Assembly (NCBI GenBank): GCA_964351745.1
Contig: CAYGPI010000095.1
Location: 1-9,338, forward strand
Reading direction: 5' to 3'
DNA from: CAYNJF01 sp964351745
GTDB taxonomy: Bacteria; Pseudomonadota; Gammaproteobacteria; Berkiellales; Berkiellaceae
Length of the DNA stretch: 9,338 bases
The notes beneath the pieces were generated by a model. The model saw only the letters and a program-made list of their open reading frames with translations. It searched no databases and had not been told where the DNA came from. Position numbers and translations under genes: made by a program. Shown here in pieces: positions 1 through 4,933 of this stretch; within the stretch, counting starts at the first letter, position 1, and each line of letters begins with the position of its first letter.

Positions 1-2
1 AG

Positions 3-440
3 CTTCGAATTCGGTTGTTTGGCTATATTTTTCAATTCCATCATTTGTTACCGGAATTTAATGCTTTAGAGAATGTTGCCATGCCTTTATTAATTCGCGG
101 CGTGAAAGTTTCAGAAATAAAGACATTATGCCAAAAGGCTTTAGAGGATGTTGGGCTTTCGCATCGTCTTCAACATCGACCAAATCAGTTGTCAGGTGGT
201 GAGCGCCAGCGAGTTGCGATAGCTAGAGCTTTAGTGACCAGACCAAAGTGCGTGCTTGCTGATGAGCCAACCGGCAATTTGGATCAAGAAAGTGCCTCTA
301 ACGTTTATCAGTTGATGATGACTTTAACTGCAGATGTCGATACAAGCTTTGTCATCGTGACCCATGATGAGGATTTGGCTTCAAAGATGGATAGAGTCTT
401 AAAGCTTGAGCATGGGCAGTTGATTGAGCAGAATTTGTAG
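3..440 (+). CDS. lolD: Lipoprotein-releasing ABC transporter ATP-binding subunit LolD (5' end missing)
   Basis: ATPase subunit of LolCDE, the inner-membrane complex that hands mature lipoproteins to LolA for delivery to the outer membrane. The reading frame is already open at the left edge, so the Walker A part lies outside the window; about 145 residues are visible. In order one sees the Q-loop region with the LolD-typical QFHHLLPEF, then ALENVAMPLL, the ABC signature LSGGERQRVAIARAL, Walker B with CVLADEPTGNLD, and the H-loop VTHDED. QFHHLLPEF and ALENVAMPLL closely match what I know of LolD and separate it from the related MacB ATPases. It ends in TAG. The next gene is convergent. A TTG at 15 is inside the gene and is not a start. 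Confidence 0.93.
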   Translation, partial: LRIRLFGYIFQFHHLLPEFNALENVAMPLLIRGVKVSEIKTLCQKALEDVGLSHRLQHRPNQLSGGERQRVAIARALVTRPKCVLADEPTGNLDQESASNVYQLMMTLTADVDTSFVIVTHDEDLASKMDRVLKLEHGQLIEQNL

Positions 441-461
441 CGCAACACTCCAAATACACCA

Positions 462-499
462 AAAGCAGACTCTCCACGGATGATTTGAGAAGAGACTGC
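462..499 (-). terminator. Probable weak terminator after the amidotransferase-like gene
   Basis: Read on the minus strand, arms at 499-491 and 474-466 pair 8 of 9 bases (one T-T mismatch) around a 16-base loop and are followed at once by TTTT. It lies about 48 bases beyond the stop codon at 547. On the plus strand no T-run follows, so it would serve the minus-strand gene better than lolD. Seen by eye only; the T-run is short. Confidence 0.35.
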
Positions 500-546
500 C
501 GTCAACTGGTAAGCTGATTTTGCTTGGTTATCAATAAAATAGCGCT

Positions 547-1623
547 TTATATTTTCAATTTTTCAAAAATATTTTGAAGGCCATTCACGTCTACGTCAGC
601 GACTTCCTGGGCTTTTTGTTTGTATTGAGCCAGCATGTTTTGCTTGGCTTCAAAGGCAGATCCAGCCTTAGCCATAAATAGAAGGGCCGCATTGTTTGAT
701 TGATTCACTGGCGTTTTGCTACTAGATTCAAAGGCTTCAGGATGCCAGAGAAAGCCAATGGTAGGAGCTCCTAATATTGATGAAAAAGCTTCTACTATGT
801 CTTCATCTGGCTCCATGACTGTGCTTTGTCTAGTATGGATCGTGACATTGGGATTGTTCTTTGATCTGGCCGCTATTTCAACGTTTCCTGGAACAGTTTT
901 ATCGCTCGGCGCTTTCCAATGAATACTATTGGCAGGCAAGACACTATCAGTTTCTATATCAGGTAAGCCCATCGCTGTTTGAAGCAGTGTTCCCTTCACA
1001 ATTTTAACATCATGAACGTGCTTATTATGGGTCATTTTGCCAGTTGTACTAATTCTTGGCATGCCGCCACCATAGTTATGATCTTTCACGGCAACAGTTT
1101 GCCCACCTAAAGCTTCCCATAGTGTCCAGCTTCCGGCACAAATTGCCACAATGGGTCGTCCTCTTCGCAGAGAATCAGCAATTAGCTTTTGTTCAAATGA
1201 AATTCTAAGGGTATGCTTTTGAGGCGCCATCTCATAAGAGTCTCGTGTCATGCCTGGGATGACTAATAGACCACCTTGCTCATAGGCATTTAGGACCAAT
1301 GGCATTGGCCGGTTAATTTCTGGGAGTAAAGTGGCATAAGGAATATTAACGGTTTGCTCTGAGATGTAATCTCTTAGGTATTTTGTCTGAATTTCTGGAT
1401 GATTAGCTTTAGCAATAGCTGTTTGAAAGCCTGTGTGACTACTTATCGTATAGTGATCGTAAAAGGAGGCTTTTCCTAAACTTTTGCCTTCAAGACGAAA
1501 GGAAATGAGGATCGGCGCTTTTTGAGCGATGGCCGCTTTAAAGGGCTTTTTGGTTTGGGGTTTGCTAGGATTGTTTGGACCTTGAAGCATGGAAATGACC
1601 TGCTGGCGATAGTTAGGAATCAT
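547..1623 (-). CDS. Class I glutamine amidotransferase-like / peptidase C26-like protein
   Basis: A 358-residue soluble protein with the core of the class I glutamine amidotransferase fold and the gamma-glutamyl hydrolase (C26, PuuD-like) variant. IPGM lies at 122-125, the nucleophile Cys162 in VAICAG, an NSIH motif at 232-235 like the NSxH of C26 enzymes, and the catalytic pair His294/Glu296 in WHPE. The triad is therefore intact and hydrolysis of a gamma-glutamyl amide is plausible, but the substrate cannot be read from the sequence. It is about 100 residues longer than a typical PuuD: residues 1-35 are polar and basic and the tail after 300 is helical and polar. No signal peptide or membrane segment is seen. 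The start is uncertain. ATG 1623 has no Shine-Dalgarno and lies 12 bases from a TATAAT; ATG 1590 (residue 12) has AGCAGG eight bases upstream and is at least as good. It does not look functionally linked to its neighbours. Confidence 0.85.
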   Translation of the reverse strand: MIPNYRQQVISMLQGPNNPSKPQTKKPFKAAIAQKAPILISFRLEGKSLGKASFYDHYTISSHTGFQTAIAKANHPEIQTKYLRDYISEQTVNIPYATLLPEINRPMPLVLNAYEQGGLLVIPGMTRDSYEMAPQKHTLRISFEQKLIADSLRRGRPIVAICAGSWTLWEALGGQTVAVKDHNYGGGMPRISTTGKMTHNKHVHDVKIVKGTLLQTAMGLPDIETDSVLPANSIHWKAPSDKTVPGNVEIAARSKNNPNVTIHTRQSTVMEPDEDIVEAFSSILGAPTIGFLWHPEAFESSSKTPVNQSNNAALLFMAKAGSAFEAKQNMLAQYKQKAQEVADVDVNGLQNIFEKLKI

Positions 1624-1635
1624 AAAAGGAACAAG

Positions 1636-1641
1636 ATTATA
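1636..1641 (-). promoter_or_regulatory. -10 box for the amidotransferase-like gene
   Basis: A perfect TATAAT on the minus strand, preceded directly by TG, with no convincing -35 hexamer. Transcription would begin near 1629. That leaves almost no leader before ATG 1623, but about 39 bases before ATG 1590, which has the better Shine-Dalgarno. The position therefore favours the shorter protein. Confidence 0.4.
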
Positions 1642-1745
1642 CAGACATTTTAAAGAAACAGCAGAGAAGAAGGGGAAATCGTCAGTCTGGCCAGAAACAA
1701 TGTGTTGGGTAACTTTATTTGACAGGCAGGAATTATTTAAAAAGG

Positions 1746-1789
1746 AATAGACACAAGCTTAATCTGGGTGATAAGCCTAAGTGTCTATT
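1746..1789 (-). terminator. Long hairpin, probable terminator of the HTH gene
   Basis: Outer arms 1746-1754 and 1781-1789 are perfectly complementary over 9 bases. The inner arms 1755-1761 and 1772-1778 add six more pairs with one mismatch and a two-base bulge, around a 10-base loop. On the minus strand the hairpin is followed by CC and five T (1743-1739 and beyond are T-rich). It lies about 70 bases after the HTH stop codon and before the promoter of the next minus-strand gene, as expected for a terminator separating the two. The base of the stem is AT-rich, so strength is uncertain. Confidence 0.5.
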
Positions 1790-1858
1790 GAATAAGGCTA
1801 TGGCGACTGTTTCAAAAGGCATAGATCTAGATTTTGTGGGTCCCACCACTGGTCATTA

Positions 1859-2080
1859 TCAAGAATCTTTGCCAGCAAGCCAGAAAAAATCAACCTCAAA
1901 TAAGTCGGCAATGTTTTTAGCTGCTCCCTTAGGCAAAACATTAGTCCCATCAAGGAATATCCGTATATCCTCTTCAGCTAATTCCAAACGAGAAGATAAG
2001 TATTCTGCTCGTACAGATACATTAGCGGGTACGCCTTCATAATCCAATAATGATTCTATATTTTCCCGTAGTTTTTCCAA
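1859..2080 (-). CDS. Small XRE/Cro-CI-like helix-turn-helix protein, possibly 5'-truncated
   Basis: A 73-residue protein whose second half looks like the C-terminal part of a Cro/CI (XRE) DNA-binding domain: SSRLELAEEDIRIFLDG at 29-45 resembles the turn and recognition helix, and AKNIADLFEVDFFWLAG at 54-70 resembles the closing helices with the usual final W/L-G. It could be a repressor or an antitoxin-like regulator; no toxin partner is visible. The best start in this frame is TTG 2080, with AAGGTG five bases upstream. The frame stays open a further 18 codons to a TGA at 2137-2135, and those codons read like protein (ALKFVNIAEKGEKL), which suggests the original gene began further upstream and was broken by a frameshift. 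It ends TGA followed directly by TAA. Confidence 0.6.
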   Translation of the reverse strand: MEKLRENIESLLDYEGVPANVSVRAEYLSSRLELAEEDIRIFLDGTNVLPKGAAKNIADLFEVDFFWLAGKDS

Positions 2081-2117
2081 TTTTTCACCTTTTTCAGCTA
2101 TATTAACAAACTTTAAA

Positions 2118-2153
2118 GCTGTGGGGCCGGATATTCAGGCTATGCCCCACAGC
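2118..2153 (-). promoter_or_regulatory. Perfect 10-bp stem-loop in the HTH gene leader
   Basis: Arms 2118-2127 and 2144-2153 are exact reverse complements (GCTGTGGGGC / GCCCCACAGC) around a 16-base loop. On the minus strand it is followed by TTTAAAGTTTGTT, a loose T-rich tract, and ends 37 bases before the TTG start of the HTH gene. The stop codon of the short upstream ORF (TAG, 2142-2140) lies in its loop. It could act as an attenuator or terminator in the leader, or be a protein-binding inverted repeat. Confidence 0.45.
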
Positions 2154-2193
2154 GCTTAAACGCTTCATCTAGTTCGAATTGTTGTTTGGGCAT
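2140..2193 (-). CDS. 17-codon ORF: leader peptide or broken 5' end of the HTH gene
   Basis: ATG 2193 follows a good Shine-Dalgarno (GAGGAA) and encodes MPKQQFELDEAFKRCGA before a TAG. It is in a different frame from the HTH ORF 60 bases downstream. It has the look of a normal protein N-terminus and its promoter and ribosome binding site are the best in this leader, so I infer that it was once the start of the HTH gene. Both the TAG at 2142 and the TGA at 2137 in the downstream frame block a simple join, so at least one indel plus another change would be needed. Otherwise it is a true small leader ORF. Confidence 0.35.
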   Translation of the reverse strand: MPKQQFELDEAFKRCGA

Positions 2194-2194
2194 G

Positions 2195-2217
2195 ATTCCT
2201 CAAAAGGCTAGAGGAAT
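2195..2217 (-). promoter_or_regulatory. Hairpin covering the Shine-Dalgarno of the 17-codon ORF
   Basis: On the minus strand a 7-base arm (2217-2211, ATTCCTC) pairs exactly with 2201-2195 (GAGGAAT) across a 9-base loop. The second arm contains the Shine-Dalgarno GAGGAA and ends one base before ATG 2193, so the fold would hide the ribosome binding site. As DNA it is also a short inverted repeat that could be an operator. Confidence 0.35.
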
Positions 2218-2245
2218 TAGCTAGACAACATCCCGTCTTTTTTTG

Positions 2246-2273
2246 ATTATATCCTTAAACACAATGAAGTAAA
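2246..2273 (-). promoter_or_regulatory. Promoter of the HTH gene leader
   Basis: On the minus strand TTTACT (2273-2268, four of six to TTGACA), a 16-base spacer and a perfect TATAAT (2251-2246). Transcription would begin near 2239, giving a leader of about 46 bases before ATG 2193 and about 160 bases before TTG 2080. Confidence 0.5.
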
Positions 2274-2860
2274 TAGACTTTTTTAATATATTTTATCACT
2301 ACTTAAGTGTATGTATTATAACGATTTTTATGGTTTAACCACATGTTTTTATCCAGTAGATTGATCCTCGAGTCATCTTTTTATCAGGTTTGGTCTGAGG
2401 CGTTTTGCGGTGACCTTTGTATAATAAAGAGTAAGGAGCCTCCTAAGAGGTTTTAATTGTCATAGGTGGGATTTTAGCTAAATTGAGCTTTTGACATTTA
2501 TAACCTGATTCATAGCAGACAAGATAGTCCCTTTCAGGTGGGTTGAAGGGGGAGGCTCGATGACCATGAGAGCACACACCAACCATAGCTTCGGTGAGAT
2601 ACCTCCTTGCTTCTACGGGCTTAAAAGCTTAAATTGGAGTCCTCATCAGGGGTAAGCATCAGCGACAAATTAGGCGCTTGGGTGCTTTGTTAGGTGTCAT
2701 TGCTGTGTTAAAATGTCGCGCGCAGGCCTATTGTCAGCAAAGTCGTTCATCTTCCCTATTTTAAAGCATGTTTGAGAGCAAAGGTCATGACTGTTTTTTT
2801 GCTGCTGATTTTATGCACTCTGGTTTTTAGAGATGACGGTTTGGTTCATGTTTAATCATG
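2274..2860. other. Gene-poor stretch, no recognisable full gene
   Basis: Nearly 590 bases between the HTH promoter and the CNNM promoter contain no long open frame on either strand and no tRNA, IS end or known riboswitch motif that I can recognise. The left part (2280-2340) is very AT-rich and holds another TATAAT (2315-2320, minus strand) without a good -35. The middle (2490-2660) is less AT-rich, begins with a perfect TTGACA at 2491-2496, and has complementary ends: CCTGAT 2504-2509 can pair with ATCAGG 2645-2650. It also holds a 31-codon ORF. A frame open from about 2629 to 2760 has no good start. A run of seven T lies at 2794-2800 without a convincing stem. It may be a decayed region, a non-coding RNA gene, or both. 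Confidence 0.4.
2560..2655 (+). CDS. Possible 31-residue protein behind a strong ribosome binding site
   Basis: ATG 2560 follows GGGGGAGG with four bases between; a second ATG at 2566 has ten. The product begins MTMRAHTNHSFGEIPP and ends LKSLNWSPHQG, with no membrane segment and no family that I recognise. Base composition is higher in G+C than the flanks. TTGACA at 2491 lies upstream, but no good -10 follows at the right distance. The same stretch can also fold, so the purine-rich motif may belong to an RNA structure instead. Weakly supported. Confidence 0.2.
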   Translation: MTMRAHTNHSFGEIPPCFYGLKSLNWSPHQG

Positions 2861-2862
2861 GG

Positions 2863-2892
2863 TTGGGAACAATGGCATATATTCATTATAAA
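2863..2892 (+). promoter_or_regulatory. Promoter of the CNNM/CorC-type gene
   Basis: TTGGGA (2863-2868), an 18-base spacer and TATAAA (2887-2892). Transcription would begin near 2899, giving a leader of about 15 bases that contains the AGGA Shine-Dalgarno (2906-2909) of the gene at 2914. Confidence 0.45.
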
Positions 2893-2913
2893 TATTCTTA
2901 ATTTTAGGAAGAC

Positions 2914-4254
2914 ATGGACAATATCACAAATCTACCATTAGATATCTTTAAGCTTAGCATTGCCGCCTTTTTAATCGCCCTAAATGGTTTTTTTGTTGCA
3001 GCTGAGTTTGCTCTGGTTAAAATTAAAAAAAGTAAGCTAGAGCGCATAAAAAACCACCGTCATGCCATGAGTGCTCCAACCGCACTTTGGTTATACGAGC
3101 GCAGGAATCTGGCTTTGTCGGCTTGCCAAATAGGCATTACGATGGCATCGATAGCCTTAGGCTGGGTGGGTGAGTCTGCTATCGCACACTTGATTGGTCA
3201 TTATGTATATCAATTTGGTGTCACATCAGAAGTGATGATCCATAGTATTGCTTTTACGATTGCTTTTACCATCATTACGACGCTACATATTGTTTTGGGG
3301 GAGCAGGTACCTAAAATTTACGCGATTACCAGGCCTGAAACAGTGCTTCATTGGTCTTCATGGATCTTAAAGGTCTTCTACTTAGTACTTTACCCTTTTA
3401 TGTATGTCTTGAATGTATCCACTGTAAAATTGCTACAGTGGATAGGGGTAGATAATCCTAACGTACAGGAAATGCCTTTAACGGAAGATGAGATCTTAGA
3501 CACCCTTCGTCTTTCACAAGCAGGGGGCGAGGTCTCAACCAATGAGCACAGATTAATCCATGCGGTCTTTAAATTTGATGATCAAATGGTACGCAATATT
3601 ATGCTTCCAAGAGGTCGAGTGAAATTTGTTGATTGCCAATTACCATTTTCAGAGAATTTAGAATATATAAAAAGATCGAACCACTCAAGGTTTCCTCTTT
3701 GTGATCATTCTTTAGACAAAATCCTAGGCATTATTCATATTAAAGATTTGATAGGGTTTAGCCATGATAATCCACTTAATTTTAAAAGTATTATGAGAGC
3801 GCCAGTCATTGTTCATGAAACCATGCGCATCACGACATTGCTAAACAAATTTAAGCAGGTAAAAAATCATTTGGCACTCGTGCAAGACGAGCATGGCACT
3901 TTAATAGGTATTGTCACGCTTGAGGATGTCTTAGAGCAGCTAGTTGGCTCTATGCAGGATGAATTTGATCTAGATAAGCCAGTTTTTGTGAAAGAGTCAG
4001 AGTGCTCTTATATTGTTGAAGGTGGTCTTAAAGTAGAGCACCTTAATGAAAGATTTGATATAAAATTAGTCGCTGAGAATTCAGACACGTTATCTGGATT
4101 GCTTCATGAGCAGGCAGAAACTAAATTATCCAAAGGATCTGAAGTTAGACTTAATGATGTCATCTTGGCTGAGGTTTTAAAAATGGACGGTATTAGAGTT
4201 AGCAAAGCTAGGTTGATATTCTCTGATCCTGCAGAGACTACGAGTAACGATTAG
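2914..4254 (+). CDS. CNNM/CorC-type membrane protein with DUF21, two CBS and CorC_HlyC domains
   Basis: Inner-membrane protein of the CorB/CNNM/HlyC family, whose studied members take part in Mg2+ (or related cation) transport; many are annotated as 'hemolysin', usually without evidence of haemolysis. Residues about 10-180 form the DUF21 membrane domain, with NGFFVAAEFALVKIKKSKLE at 24-43 and the conserved GEQVPK at 129-134. Membrane segments are near 12-32, 68-88, 110-130 and 150-172. A CBS pair follows at about 228-350 (MLPR at 230-233, GIIHIKDL, GIVTLEDVLEQLVG), then the C-terminal CorC_HlyC domain from about 366 to 436. The full length of 446 residues is normal for the family. ATG 2914 has AGGA four bases upstream. 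It is a single-gene unit with its own promoter and terminator. Confidence 0.92.
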   Translation: MDNITNLPLDIFKLSIAAFLIALNGFFVAAEFALVKIKKSKLERIKNHRHAMSAPTALWLYERRNLALSACQIGITMASIALGWVGESAIAHLIGHYVYQFGVTSEVMIHSIAFTIAFTIITTLHIVLGEQVPKIYAITRPETVLHWSSWILKVFYLVLYPFMYVLNVSTVKLLQWIGVDNPNVQEMPLTEDEILDTLRLSQAGGEVSTNEHRLIHAVFKFDDQMVRNIMLPRGRVKFVDCQLPFSENLEYIKRSNHSRFPLCDHSLDKILGIIHIKDLIGFSHDNPLNFKSIMRAPVIVHETMRITTLLNKFKQVKNHLALVQDEHGTLIGIVTLEDVLEQLVGSMQDEFDLDKPVFVKESECSYIVEGGLKVEHLNERFDIKLVAENSDTLSGLLHEQAETKLSKGSEVRLNDVILAEVLKMDGIRVSKARLIFSDPAETTSND

Positions 4255-4330
4255 AGCGGCTTGCTATCGTTTGTGGCAAATCATGATTAAGTCTTCATAA
4301 GCCAAATGTCATGGCTCTTCCTTTCTTTAA

Positions 4331-4363
4331 ACAGGAAACGCCGCCTTAGTGGCGTTTTCCTGT
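4331..4363. terminator. Bidirectional terminator between the CNNM and DUF2062 genes
   Basis: ACAGGAAACGCC (4331-4342) pairs with 4351-4363 over 12 bases with a one-base bulge, around an eight-base loop. On the plus strand the GC core (CGCC/GGCG) is followed by TTTT; on the minus strand it is followed by TTTCCTGTTTAAAG. It sits between two convergent genes. Its right arm and part of its loop contain the stop codon (4348-4346) and last codons of the DUF2062 gene. Confidence 0.8.
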
Positions 4364-4933
4364 CATTCTGTTCTTAAGTTTATTTTTGCTTTTAGCTTGC
4401 TTCTTAGAAGCTTTCTTTTGTTTTCTTTTTAATCGTCGCTCATTCCAATTCTTAGAGACTGAATAGCGCCATGCTAAGCGGATGATAATGTTACCGAGGA
4501 TTGCGATGAGCGTGCCACAAACAAAGCACCCTAGAAAGAAAGGAGGCCCAATGGTTTTAAAGCTTTGCGAAATCCACTCAAATGACAATTCAAAGTTGAA
4601 GCCCTTAGGTTCACGATTTAAGATGGCTGCCCCAACTCTAAAGGCGAAATAAAAAATAGGTGGCATGGTCAGAGGATTAGTGATCCAGACAAGTGTGACT
4701 GAGATTGGGAAGTTAGCTCTGAATAATATAGCAACAGCTGCGGCTAATACCATTTGAAAAGGGATCGGCACGAATGCACAGAAAATGCCAACTGAAAAAG
4801 CAGTGGCCACGGAGTACCTGTTTAAATGCCATAAATTTGGGTCGTGGATTAACTTGCCAAATAATTGTAAGTGCTTATGACTTTTCAAAGATTTAGGATC
4901 GGGCATCCATCGTTTAAACAATTTTTTAGGCAT
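4346..4933 (-). CDS. DUF2062 family inner-membrane protein
   Basis: A 195-residue membrane protein of family DUF2062, function unknown. Family traits visible are the N-terminus MPKKLFKRWMPDP, LIHDPNLWHLNRYSV at 28-42, FCAFVPIPFQM at 51-61 and LVWITNPLTMPPIFYFAF at 81-98. Hydrophobic segments lie at about 44-71, 78-104 and 131-154. The tail after 165 is very rich in Lys and Arg and is probably cytoplasmic. The start is supported by the family N-terminus, although the ribosome binding site is weak (AAGG 14 bases upstream). The gene is divergent from comEC and its 5' end overlaps the longest comEC frame by 63 bases. In related bacteria a DUF2062 gene often lies next to comEC and near lolD and msbA. 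Confidence 0.9.
   Translation of the reverse strand: MPKKLFKRWMPDPKSLKSHKHLQLFGKLIHDPNLWHLNRYSVATAFSVGIFCAFVPIPFQMVLAAAVAILFRANFPISVTLVWITNPLTMPPIFYFAFRVGAAILNREPKGFNFELSFEWISQSFKTIGPPFFLGCFVCGTLIAILGNIIIRLAWRYSVSKNWNERRLKRKQKKASKKQAKSKNKLKNRMTGKRH
4854..4881 (+). promoter_or_regulatory. Possible comEC promoter inside the DUF2062 gene
   Basis: TTGCCA (4854-4859, five of six), a 16-base spacer and TATGAC (4876-4881, four of six). Transcription would begin near 4888, downstream of GTG 4871. If real, translation must begin later, for example at 4955 or 4973. Confidence 0.3.

Noticed and set aside
716..922. Plus-strand frame of 68 codons
   Set aside because: Fully antisense to the amidotransferase-like gene, whose catalytic motifs are intact; a shadow frame.
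1836..1846. GTGGGTCCCAC near-palindrome downstream of the HTH stop codon
   Set aside because: Only five bases per arm with a one-base centre, too tight for an RNA hairpin and without a T-run; no second copy found in the window.
1719..2042. A 107-codon plus-strand frame starting with TTG
   Set aside because: Its second half is antisense to the HTH gene, its product is low in hydrophobic core residues and resembles nothing, and the first half spans the terminator-like hairpin. The TTG is part of a TTGACA with no matching -10.
2165..2178. GTTCGAAT-like string suggesting a tRNA T-loop
   Set aside because: No acceptor stem, anticodon arm or CCA partner can be built around it, and it lies inside the 17-codon ORF on the minus strand.
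2540..2610. Minus-strand similarity to the 6S RNA core (GGTTGGTG followed by a CTC...GAGCC hairpin)
   Set aside because: The resemblance is short and from memory, and I could not build the long closing stem and central bubble of 6S RNA. It is kept only as something to test with a covariance model.
2629..2760. About 43-codon open frame on the plus strand in the gene-poor region
   Set aside because: No start codon with a ribosome binding site, no recognisable family, and length expected by chance.
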